A stretch of DNA of 5,982 nt, taken from contig CANRNA010000116.1 of the NCBI GenBank assembly GCA_947631805.1, positions 1-5,982 on the forward strand. Reading direction: 5' to 3'. A program made the position numbers and the translations under genes. A model generated the notes under the pieces. The model did no database searches. It was not told the DNA's origin and was given only the letters and a program-made list of their open reading frames with translations. This document shows, piece after piece, positions 1 to 5,905 of this stretch (position 1 is the first letter of the stretch; each line of letters begins with the position of its first letter). The DNA comes from an uncultured Oscillospiraceae bacterium (GTDB lineage Bacteria; Bacillota; Clostridia; Oscillospirales; Oscillospiraceae).

Positions 1-1770
1 CTGGCGGCCTGCGCTCTGATGGGCATGGCCGGTGTGCGGCTGTGGCGGACGGTGTCGGTGGGGCGGCTGCTGGCCATGATGGGCGTGATGGCGGCGGGCT
101 TTTGCGGCGGGGCCATGCCCGGGTGCGCCGCCGGTACGGCCATGGGCCTGGGGATGGACATGGCCGGGGGCGGGACGCTGTTTTACGGCGCGGCTTACGC
201 CCTGGCGGGCCTGGCGGCGGGGTCGCTGTGCCGGTACGGGCGGCTGACCTTCTCCGTCAGCTTCTGCGCGGCCAACGCGGTGGCGGTGCTGCTGGGCTGG
301 AACGGCCAGGTGCGCCTGCCTGCGCTGTACGAGTGCTTTATGGCGTCGGTGCTGTTCATGCTCCTGCCCCAGGCGTGCCTCACCCCGGTGGGGGCGCTGC
401 TGCGGGTGGGCCGGGGCCGGGGGGAGACGGCCTTTCGGCTGTACCAGGCCCAGCGGCTGGAAAAGCTGAGCGCCGGGTTCCGGCAGCTGTATGAGCGGGC
501 CTCCCAGCCGGAGCCGGAGCGGTCCCGGCGGGGGGAGCTGAGCGCCGTGTTTGACCGGGCGGCGGACGCGGTGTGCCGCAGCTGCGGGGGAAAGGAGCGG
601 TGCTGGAAGACAGGGGGCGGCCAGACCGTCCGGACGCTGGCCCCCCTGCTGGACACCATGCCTCTGAAGGGGGCCCTGGCCCCGGCGGACATGCCCCCGG
701 CGTTCCGTCAGCAGTGCGACCACGTGGAGGCATTCCTGGGGGCAGTGAACGGGGAGCTGCGGGGCCTTGCCTACCGGCGGCAGTACCGGGCCAGGCTCCG
801 GGAGGGCCGGGCGGCCGCCTATGGCCAGTTCATGGATATGGCCGAGGTGATATCCGGCGCGGCCCGGGAGCTGAGCGGCGCGGCGGGGCCGGACCTGGCC
901 GCCGAGCGGCGGCTCATCCGGTATATGAAGGCCCGGGACCTGGACGGGGTGTGCTCCGTGTTCCGGGACGGACGGGGCCGTCTGCACGGGGTGCTGGAGG
1001 GCGCCGGGGTAGAGGCTCTGGGAGAGGAGCCGGACTATCTGGAGCGGCTCAGCGAGGTGCTGGGAACGCGGCTGTGCCGGGTGGGGCAGGAGCCGGGGCG
1101 GATGCTCCTGCGCCAGGCGGAGCCGCTGGCGGTGAGCGTGGGCATAGCGTCCATGAAAAAGGAGGGGGAGAGCGTCTCCGGGGACAAGGGGACCTACTTC
1201 AAGACCGACGGGGGGCTGCTGTGCGTCATCCTCTCCGACGGCATGGGCAGCGGCGACCAGGCCGCCCAGGAGAGCGTGGCAGCCGTGGAGATATTGGAAC
1301 AGCTTCTGACGGCGGGGATGGAGCCGGGGTGCGCCATGCGGCTGCTGAACGCGGCGGCCATGCTGAAAAACGGGGAGGACTGGGGCTATGCCACCGTGGA
1401 CCTGTGCTGCATCGACCTGTTCACCGGGGAGACCCGGTTTTATAAGTACGGGGCGGCCCCGTCCTATATCAAGACGGGCAGGGCCATCCGGCGGGTGAAA
1501 TGCACCTCCCTGGCGGCGGGGATGCTGGCGGGGGAGGAGTCCGCGCCGGATATGGTGCGCATGCGCCTGCGGCCCGGGAACGTGGCCCTTATCGCCTCCG
1601 ACGGGGTCCTGGCGGAGAACAACGACCGGTGGCTGCGGGACATCCTGGCCGCCAGCGACGGGGTGGAGACGAAGACCCTGGCCAAGACGGCCCTCCAGGC
1701 CGCGGTGGGCCGGTTCGGCAACGCCGACGACATGACCGCCCTGGCCATCCGGGTGGAGGAGCGGCTGTGA
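1..1770 (+). CDS. spoIIE: Stage II sporulation protein E, PP2C-type serine phosphatase (5' end outside window)
   Basis: SpoIIE is the membrane-bound PP2C phosphatase of the asymmetric septum. It dephosphorylates the anti-anti-sigma factor SpoIIAA so that sigma-F becomes active in the forespore; it also interacts with FtsZ in Bacillus. The frame is open to base 1 without a stop, so the gene is cut by the window edge; the first internal ATG is at 19 and residues below count from it. Residues 1 to about 125 form several hydrophobic helices, matching the end of the family's multi-span N-terminal region. A linker follows with a C-x2-C-x5-C-W cluster (C186, C189, C195). The C-terminal PP2C domain (about 370-583) shows D389 in SGDKG, D407 in SDGMGSG, D528 in ASDG and D570/D571 in NADDMT, the metal-binding acidic positions, so it looks catalytically intact. 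Bacillus SpoIIE is about 827 residues, so roughly 240 are missing. Function is confident. Confidence 0.95.
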   Translation: MAACALMGMAGVRLWRTVSVGRLLAMMGVMAAGFCGGAMPGCAAGTAMGLGMDMAGGGTLFYGAAYALAGLAAGSLCRYGRLTFSVSFCAANAVAVLLGWNGQVRLPALYECFMASVLFMLLPQACLTPVGALLRVGRGRGETAFRLYQAQRLEKLSAGFRQLYERASQPEPERSRRGELSAVFDRAADAVCRSCGGKERCWKTGGGQTVRTLAPLLDTMPLKGALAPADMPPAFRQQCDHVEAFLGAVNGELRGLAYRRQYRARLREGRAAAYGQFMDMAEVISGAARELSGAAGPDLAAERRLIRYMKARDLDGVCSVFRDGRGRLHGVLEGAGVEALGEEPDYLERLSEVLGTRLCRVGQEPGRMLLRQAEPLAVSVGIASMKKEGESVSGDKGTYFKTDGGLLCVILSDGMGSGDQAAQESVAAVEILEQLLTAGMEPGCAMRLLNAAAMLKNGEDWGYATVDLCCIDLFTGETRFYKYGAAPSYIKTGRAIRRVKCTSLAAGMLAGEESAPDMVRMRLRPGNVALIASDGVLAENNDRWLRDILAASDGVETKTLAKTALQAAVGRFGNADDMTALAIRVEERL

Positions 1771-1855
1771 GCCGGGCGGTGAAATTTCCCGTGAAAAGAC
1801 GGGCGGGACTGCATAAGAAGCGGGGTCGCCGGTTAGACTGGAAGCAACGGGAAAT

Positions 1856-1860
1856 GGAGG
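1856..1860 (+). promoter_or_regulatory. Shine-Dalgarno sequence favouring the ATG at 1872
   Basis: GGAGG lies 11 bases upstream of the ATG at 1872. It overlaps the alternative in-frame ATG at 1854, which has only weak purine-rich sequence before it. This supports 1872 as the start of the small membrane protein, although the spacing is at the long end of normal. Confidence 0.5.
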
Positions 1861-1871
1861 TGGCTCCGACG

Positions 1872-2159
1872 ATGGTGAGAGGCACGAACCGGCAGGTGGT
1901 GGTGGTGAGGTCCCCCGACCCCCGCATATTCGAGGAGGCGATCTTCATCGTCCGGGACGACCTGTTCCGCCAGGGAAACAGCGCCGACAAGGTCCTGTCC
2001 GAGGCCCGGCAGGCCGCCAATGCTTACCTGCGCCAGACCACCGGCGTCGGTCTGCGCCCCCGCAGGGCCTGGCGGCGGATACCCGCCAGCCTCTTCGCCG
2101 CCGCAGGGGCCGCCGTGGCCGGTATCGCCTGGCTGGCCTTCCATTTTGTAGGCGTTTGA
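1872..2159 (+). CDS. Small protein of unknown function with C-terminal membrane anchor
   Basis: This is a 95-residue protein whose function I cannot name. From memory, similar short proteins opening with an MV-x-G-x-x-RQV motif occur in clostridia and are sometimes labelled translation initiation factor 2; nothing here resembles IF-2 (no G domain). Residues 1-30 look like a small globular segment (RQVVVVRSPDP, then FEEAIFIVRDD). Residues 37-54 could form a helix, 62-69 are Arg-rich (RPRRAWRR), and 71-92 are one hydrophobic span, followed by only a few residues. This predicts a tail-anchored protein with its N-terminal part in the cytoplasm. The ATG at 1872 is chosen for its GGAGG; an in-frame ATG at 1854 would add six residues. 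The frame remains open upstream into spoIIE, but there it is only a shadow. It lies 101 bases after spoIIE and just before a terminator, so co-transcription with spoIIE is possible. Confidence 0.8.
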   Translation: MVRGTNRQVVVVRSPDPRIFEEAIFIVRDDLFRQGNSADKVLSEARQAANAYLRQTTGVGLRPRRAWRRIPASLFAAAGAAVAGIAWLAFHFVGV

Positions 2160-2185
2160 AGACACATCTGTGATAATCAACAACT

Positions 2186-2221
2186 AACCCCGGACCGCCG
2201 CGGACGGTTTCGGGGTTTTTT
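2186..2221 (+). terminator. Rho-independent terminator after the small membrane protein gene
   Basis: The left arm 2186-2197 (AACCCCGGACCG) pairs with the right arm 2205-2217, with one G-U pair and one bulged T at 2208. The loop is 2198-2204. A run of six T at 2216-2221 follows directly. The hairpin starts 26 bases after the stop codon at 2159. It separates the sporulation block from the permease unit. Confidence 0.88.
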
Positions 2222-2225
2222 CCTG

Positions 2226-2254
2226 TTGCTTTTAGTCGGTGGGGGTGGTAATAT
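2226..2254 (+). promoter_or_regulatory. Candidate sigma-A promoter of the permease-ksgA-pckG unit
   Basis: TAATAT at 2249-2254 is a fair -10 box, preceded by TGG (2246-2248) as an extended -10 element. TTGCTT at 2226-2231 is a poor -35 at 17-base spacing. The site lies in a short AT-richer patch between the terminator and the permease ATG at 2261. Transcription would start about at the ATG itself, which makes the call uncertain or the mRNA leaderless. Confidence 0.4.
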
Positions 2255-2260
2255 TTACTT

Positions 2261-3175
2261 ATGGATATTATGTTAGTTTTTAATCAGATGCTGATCCTGC
2301 TGCTCCTGCTGCTGGTGGGCGTGGGGGCGGCGAAGACCGGTATCATCGACGGAGAGTCGAACCGGCGTTTTTCCCGGTTCACCGTGGCCATCCCCCAGAG
2401 CGCGCTGATACTGAGCAGCGCCATGAACATGGAGCTGGAGGTCACGGCCAAACAGATCATGACCGTGCTGGGCGCCGGGTGCGTCATGTATGTGCTGCTG
2501 GTGGCCTACGCCCTGGCCGTGCCCCGTATCGCCCGGCTGAAGCGGGACGGGGGGCTTTACAGCTTCATGACGCTGTTCGGGAACGTGTCGTTTATGGGCT
2601 TTCCCGTCATCCGGGCCCTGTTCGGGAACGGGGCCATCTTCTACGCCGCCCTGCTGAGCATGCCCTTCAACCTGCTGGCCTACACCCTGGGCATCCGGTT
2701 CGTGAGCGGGGAGCGGCAGGAGAAATTCGACTGGCGCAAGGCCATCAACCCCCCGCTGGTGTCCGCCCTGGCGTCTGTGGTCATGGTGTTTCTGCCCGTC
2801 TCCTATCCCGGCCCCCTGAAGGAGGCCATGGGCTATCTGGGGGATATGGTGGTGCCCATGAGCATGATCATCATCGGCGCGTCCCTGGGGGAGCAGAAGA
2901 TAAAGGACGTGTTCGGGGACTGGCATGTGTATGCCTTCGCCCCGGTGCGGCTGCTCATAGCCCCGGCGCTCATCTGGGCGGTGATGCGCCTTATCGTCCA
3001 TGACCCGGTGCTGCTGGGCGTGATGACCGTGATGGAGGCTATGCCCGTGGCGGCCATCACCACCATGCTGTCGCTCCAGTACGGAGCCAATGAACGGCTG
3101 GCCTCCCGGACGGTGTTCGTGACGACGGTGCTGTCGGTGGTGACCATCCCGCTGGTGTGCTGGCTGCTGCTGTGA
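2261..3175 (+). CDS. AEC (auxin efflux carrier) family permease
   Basis: This 304-residue integral membrane protein is close to the usual family length of about 300-320. The AEC family holds bacterial transporters for malate and other organic acids as well as plant auxin carriers; the substrate here cannot be read from sequence. Helix 1 (about 7-24) is followed by the family-typical KTGIIDGES segment and a helix ending in the IPQSALI region (44-50). The central signature FGNVSFMGFP (106-115), the NPP motif (163-165) opening the second half, and GASLG (206-210) fit the inverted-repeat fold of about ten helices. The start at 2261 is chosen because it gives a normal N-terminus. A G-rich stretch at 2240-2248 lies about 12 bases upstream and is a poor Shine-Dalgarno; the next ATG is at 2270. 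The gene is first in an apparent unit with ksgA and pckG. Pairing with PEPCK suggests, as inference only, malate or another C4 acid as substrate. Confidence 0.9.
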   Translation: MDIMLVFNQMLILLLLLLVGVGAAKTGIIDGESNRRFSRFTVAIPQSALILSSAMNMELEVTAKQIMTVLGAGCVMYVLLVAYALAVPRIARLKRDGGLYSFMTLFGNVSFMGFPVIRALFGNGAIFYAALLSMPFNLLAYTLGIRFVSGERQEKFDWRKAINPPLVSALASVVMVFLPVSYPGPLKEAMGYLGDMVVPMSMIIIGASLGEQKIKDVFGDWHVYAFAPVRLLIAPALIWAVMRLIVHDPVLLGVMTVMEAMPVAAITTMLSLQYGANERLASRTVFVTTVLSVVTIPLVCWLLL

Positions 3176-4023
3176 TGGACCTGTGCGATCTGGAGCAGGT
3201 GCGGGCCCTGCTGGCCGGGACGGGTTTTCGCTTTTCCAAGGGGAAGGGACAGAACTTCCTCACCGCCTCCTGGGTGCCGGAGCGCATCGCGGAGGAGGCG
3301 GGGCTGGACAGGGACTGCGGCGTGGTGGAGATAGGTCCCGGGGTGGGCTGCCTCACGGAGCGGCTGGCCAGCCGGGCGGGAAAGGTGCTCGCCTACGAGG
3401 TGGATACGGCCCTGCGGCCGGTGCTGGCGAAGACCCTGGGCCATCTGGACAATGTGGAAATCGTCTTTCAGGATGTGATGGGCCGGGACCTGGCCGTGGA
3501 CGCGGCGGAAAAGCTGCCTGGCCTCCGCTGGCGGGTGTGCGCCAATCTGCCCTACAACATCACGAGCCCGGTGCTCACGAAGCTGTATCAGGCCCGGTGC
3601 TTCGACGCTATAATAGTGATGGTGCAGAAAGAGGTGGCCCAGCGGATGTGCGCCGTGGCCGGTCAGGCCGATTACGGGGCCTTTTCGCTGCTGACCCAGT
3701 GGTATGCCCGGCCGGAGCCGCTGTTCACGGTGGGGCCGGAGTGCTTCGTGCCCCGGCCGAAGGTGCAGAGCGCCGTGGTGCGGCTGATCATGCGCCATGG
3801 TCCGCCGACAGAGGTGGACGAGACGGCCTTTTTCCGGGTGGTACGGGCGGCCTTCAACCAGCGGCGGAAGACCCTTGCCAACGCCCTGGACGGGGTGTGC
3901 GGCAAGGAGCGGGCCGTCCGGGCCCTTCTCAGCTGCGGCATGGACGAGCGGGTGCGGGGCGAGACGCTGACGCTGGAGCAGTTCGCCGCGCTGACAAATG
4001 CGATATCGAATTTGAACATATAG
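3175..4023 (+). CDS. rsmA (ksgA): 16S rRNA (adenine(1518)-N6/adenine(1519)-N6)-dimethyltransferase
   Basis: RsmA/KsgA uses S-adenosylmethionine to dimethylate two adjacent adenines in the helix 45 loop of 16S rRNA during late 30S assembly; its loss gives kasugamycin resistance. The 282-residue protein has the normal length and motif order: GQNFL (25-29), the SAM-binding EIGPGVG (52-58), acidic YEVD (74-77), QDV (99-101), the catalytic NLPYNI (124-129), VQKEVAQR (150-157), PRPKVQSAV (193-201) and AFNQRRKTL (225-233). The ATG at 3175 overlaps the permease stop as TGATG. No Shine-Dalgarno is visible before it, so translation is probably coupled to the permease. An in-frame GTG at 3157 would add six residues but lies within the permease end and is not preferred. 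The last ten or so codons are unusually AT-rich. The common ksgA neighbours rnmV (RNase M5), pdxA and apaH are not in view. Confidence 0.97.
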   Translation: MDLCDLEQVRALLAGTGFRFSKGKGQNFLTASWVPERIAEEAGLDRDCGVVEIGPGVGCLTERLASRAGKVLAYEVDTALRPVLAKTLGHLDNVEIVFQDVMGRDLAVDAAEKLPGLRWRVCANLPYNITSPVLTKLYQARCFDAIIVMVQKEVAQRMCAVAGQADYGAFSLLTQWYARPEPLFTVGPECFVPRPKVQSAVVRLIMRHGPPTEVDETAFFRVVRAAFNQRRKTLANALDGVCGKERAVRALLSCGMDERVRGETLTLEQFAALTNAISNLNI

Positions 4024-4027
4024 GGGG
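4023..4027 (+). promoter_or_regulatory. Ribosome binding site of pckG
   Basis: A GGGGG run, read as AGGGGGA with its flanks, begins at the last base of the ksgA stop codon. It ends eight bases before the pckG ATG at 4036. It is the best-placed Shine-Dalgarno in the window and fixes the pckG start. Confidence 0.8.
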
Positions 4028-4035
4028 AAAAACCA

Positions 4036-5799
4036 ATGGCACTGACATCCAACAAGCATGTACTGGACTGGGTCAAAGAGTGCGCTGACCTGTGCAGACC
4101 GGACGAGGTGGTATGGCTGGACGGTAGCGAGGAAGAGCTGGCCGCCCTGCGCCGCCAGGCCGTGGAGGAGGGCATCCTCATCAAGCTCAACGAGGAGAAG
4201 CTCCCCGGCTGCTACTATCACCGGAGCAACCCCAACGACGTGGCCCGTGTGGAGAGCCGCACCTTCATCTGCTGCGAGAAACAGGAGGACGCGGGCCCCA
4301 CCAACAACTGGATGGCCCCGGACGAGATGAAGGCCATTTTGCGGGATATCTATGACGGCTGCATGACCGGGCGGAAGATGTATGTCATCCCCTATTCCAT
4401 GTCCGTGGTGGGCTCTCCCTTCGCCAAGTACGGCTTTGAGCTGACCGACAGCATCTATGTGGTGCTGAATATGGCCATCATGACAAGGATGGGCAAGGAC
4501 GTCTATGACGCGCTGGGGGACAGCCCGGACTTCATCAAGGGCCTCCATTCCGCCGCCCAGATGGACCCGGAGAAGCGGTATATCGTCCACTTCCCCCAGG
4601 AAAACTCCATCTTCTCCGTCAACTCCGCTTACGGCGGCAACGCCCTGCTGGGCAAGAAGTGCTTTGCCCTGCGCATCGCCTCCTGCCTGGGCCGGGACGA
4701 GGGTTGGCTGGCAGAGCACATGCTCATTCTGGGCATCCAGGACCCCCAGGGGAAGATCACCTATGTGTGCGCTGCGTTCCCCTCCGCCTGCGGCAAGACC
4801 AACCTGGCCATGCTCATCCCGCCCGAGTATTACCGGAAGAAGGGCTGGAAGTGCTGGACCGTGGGCGACGACATCGCCTGGCTGCGCCCCGGACCTGACG
4901 GCCGCCTGTGGGCCGTGAACCCGGAAAACGGCTTCTTCGGTGTGGCCCCCGGCACCAGCGCCAAGTCGAACCCCAACGCCCTGGAGAGCACCAGGAAGAA
5001 CACCATCTTCACCAACGTGGTCCTGAAAAAGGACGGCACCGTCTGGTGGGAGGGCATGGACAAGAATCCGCCCACGGACGCCGAGGACTGGAAGGGCAAC
5101 CCCTGGGACCCCGCCAGCGGCGTGAAGGGCGCCCATCCCAACTCCCGCTTCACCGCCCCGGCGAAGAACTGCCCCTGCGTGAGCCCGGAGTTCGACAATC
5201 CCCAGGGCGTGCCCATCTCCGCCATCATCTTCGGCGGCCGCCGGGCCAGGACCGTGCCTCTGGTCTACCAGAGCAAGAGCTGGGCCCACGGGGTGTTCAC
5301 CGGCTCCATCATGGGCTCGGAGAAGACTGCCGCCGCCGAGGGACAGGTGGGCGAGCTGCGCCGGGACCCCATGGCGATGCTGCCCTTCTGCGGCTATCAC
5401 ATGGCGGATTACTGGCAGCATTGGCTGGACATGGAGGGGAAGATATCCGACCCGCCCAAGATCTTTAACGTGAACTGGTTCCGGACCGACGAGAAGGGCA
5501 ATTTCCTGTGGCCGGGCTTCGGCGAGAATCTGCGGGTGCTGGAGTGGATACTGGGCCGGTGCAAGGACAGCGTCGGCGCGGTGGAGACGCCTCTGGGCTA
5601 TCTGCCCAGGCCGGAGGATATCGACCTCACCGGGCTGGACGAGGTGCCCGCCGATACCCTGCGGGAGCTGGTCTCGGTGGACCCCGCCGCCTGGAAGGGC
5701 GAGGTGGCCGACATCAGGACCCACTACGCCAAATTCGGCGACAAGCTGCCCCAGGCTCTGCGGGACTGCCTGAAGGACCTGGAGAGCTGGGTGGGCTGA
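4036..5799 (+). CDS. pckG: Phosphoenolpyruvate carboxykinase (GTP)
   Basis: This cytosolic enzyme (EC 4.1.1.32) interconverts oxaloacetate plus GTP with phosphoenolpyruvate, CO2 and GDP. It serves gluconeogenesis, or PEP carboxylation toward C4 acids in fermenters. The 587 residues are near the bacterial GTP-type length. Family hallmarks in order are RVESRT (71-76 region), YGGNALLGKKCFALR before position 225, H228 in EHMLILGIQ (metal ligand in the family), the P-loop with the hyperreactive-type Cys in PSACGKTN (249-256, C252, K254, T255), VGDDIAW (276-282, metal-binding Asp), FGGRR (399-403), FNVNWFR and FLWPGFGEN (nucleotide-clamp Phe residues). The cysteine in the P-loop and the last two motifs separate it from ATP-type PckA. 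No key residue is missing. It starts 12 bases after ksgA with a strong ribosome binding site, so it is probably in the same transcript. No independent promoter is convincing. Confidence 0.97.
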   Translation: MALTSNKHVLDWVKECADLCRPDEVVWLDGSEEELAALRRQAVEEGILIKLNEEKLPGCYYHRSNPNDVARVESRTFICCEKQEDAGPTNNWMAPDEMKAILRDIYDGCMTGRKMYVIPYSMSVVGSPFAKYGFELTDSIYVVLNMAIMTRMGKDVYDALGDSPDFIKGLHSAAQMDPEKRYIVHFPQENSIFSVNSAYGGNALLGKKCFALRIASCLGRDEGWLAEHMLILGIQDPQGKITYVCAAFPSACGKTNLAMLIPPEYYRKKGWKCWTVGDDIAWLRPGPDGRLWAVNPENGFFGVAPGTSAKSNPNALESTRKNTIFTNVVLKKDGTVWWEGMDKNPPTDAEDWKGNPWDPASGVKGAHPNSRFTAPAKNCPCVSPEFDNPQGVPISAIIFGGRRARTVPLVYQSKSWAHGVFTGSIMGSEKTAAAEGQVGELRRDPMAMLPFCGYHMADYWQHWLDMEGKISDPPKIFNVNWFRTDEKGNFLWPGFGENLRVLEWILGRCKDSVGAVETPLGYLPRPEDIDLTGLDEVPADTLRELVSVDPAAWKGEVADIRTHYAKFGDKLPQALRDCLKDLESWVG

Positions 5800-5818
5800 G
5801 AGAAGGCCGCAGCATAAA

Positions 5819-5839
5819 AATTTGCGAAACCCGCAAATT
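5819..5839. repeat. 8-bp inverted repeat (hairpin) after pckG
   Basis: AATTTGCG (5819-5826) and CGCAAATT (5832-5839) are perfect complements around a five-base loop. On the + strand GGGAATTG follows, so there is no T-tract. The run of A at 5816-5820 means that the minus-strand reading has the hairpin followed by five T. It may be a weak bidirectional or minus-strand terminator, or an mRNA 3'-end stabiliser for pckG. The role is uncertain. Confidence 0.55.
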
Positions 5840-5855
5840 GGGAATTGACATTCCC
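5840..5855. repeat. Inverted repeat centred on the -35 box of the tRNA-Leu promoter
   Basis: GGGAAT (5840-5845) and ATTCCC (5850-5855) form a perfect 6-bp inverted repeat with the four-base spacer TGAC. The spacer lies within the TTGACA hexamer. The position would suit an operator that blocks sigma contact, but the symmetry could be chance. No binding protein is known to me. Confidence 0.45.
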
Positions 5856-5873
5856 GGCGATTTATGGTATATA
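5845..5873 (+). promoter_or_regulatory. Strong sigma-A-type promoter for tRNA-Leu
   Basis: A perfect TTGACA (5845-5850) is separated by exactly 17 bases from TATATA (5868-5873). TGG at 5865-5867 gives an extended -10. The predicted start is about 5879-5881, some 25 bases before the tRNA. It is the clearest promoter in the window, as expected for a stable RNA gene. Confidence 0.8.
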
Positions 5874-5901
5874 TATTGGGCGCCCCAAAAGGCGCCCAAT
5901 A
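5874..5901. repeat. 11-bp perfect inverted repeat between the -10 box and tRNA-Leu
   Basis: The arms 5874-5884 and 5891-5901 are perfect complements (core GGGCGCC against GGCGCCC) around the loop CCAAAA. They lie directly after the -10 box and four bases before the tRNA. If transcription starts at 5878-5880, the RNA begins with the seven-base GC part of this hairpin. No T-run follows on either strand, so it does not look like a standard terminator. Confidence 0.75.
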
Positions 5902-5905
5902 CCAT

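Noticed and set aside
573..1445. Long + strand frame inside spoIIE
   Set aside because: Its Gly/Ala/Arg/Pro-rich composition is a frame-shifted shadow of spoIIE, whose own frame carries all the PP2C motifs.
1788..1803. CCCGT/ACGGG hairpin after spoIIE as a terminator
   Set aside because: The stem is only 5 bp and no T-run follows on either strand; the convincing terminator is at 2186-2221.
1792..1818. Possible sporulation-sigma promoter (TGAAAA ... CATAAGA) before the small membrane protein
   Set aside because: Spacing is about 14 bases rather than 17-18 and both boxes are imperfect, so it is not separable from chance.
1500..1871. N-terminal extension of the small membrane protein back into spoIIE
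   Set aside because: The upstream part has shadow-like composition and overlaps the intact phosphatase domain. The ATG at 1872 with GGAGG gives a sensible start.
2833..5724. A 963-codon open frame on the minus strand across the permease end, ksgA and most of pckG
   Set aside because: It lies opposite three well-conserved genes, its His/Pro/Gly/Gln-rich composition is typical of antisense reading in G+C-rich DNA, and it shows no recognisable domain. Length alone is explained by the scarcity of A/T-rich stop codons.
5874..5901. Inverted repeat before the tRNA as an intrinsic terminator of pckG
   Set aside because: The stem is strong but no T-run follows it on either strand, and it lies downstream of the tRNA promoter -10 box, where a terminator would block the tRNA.
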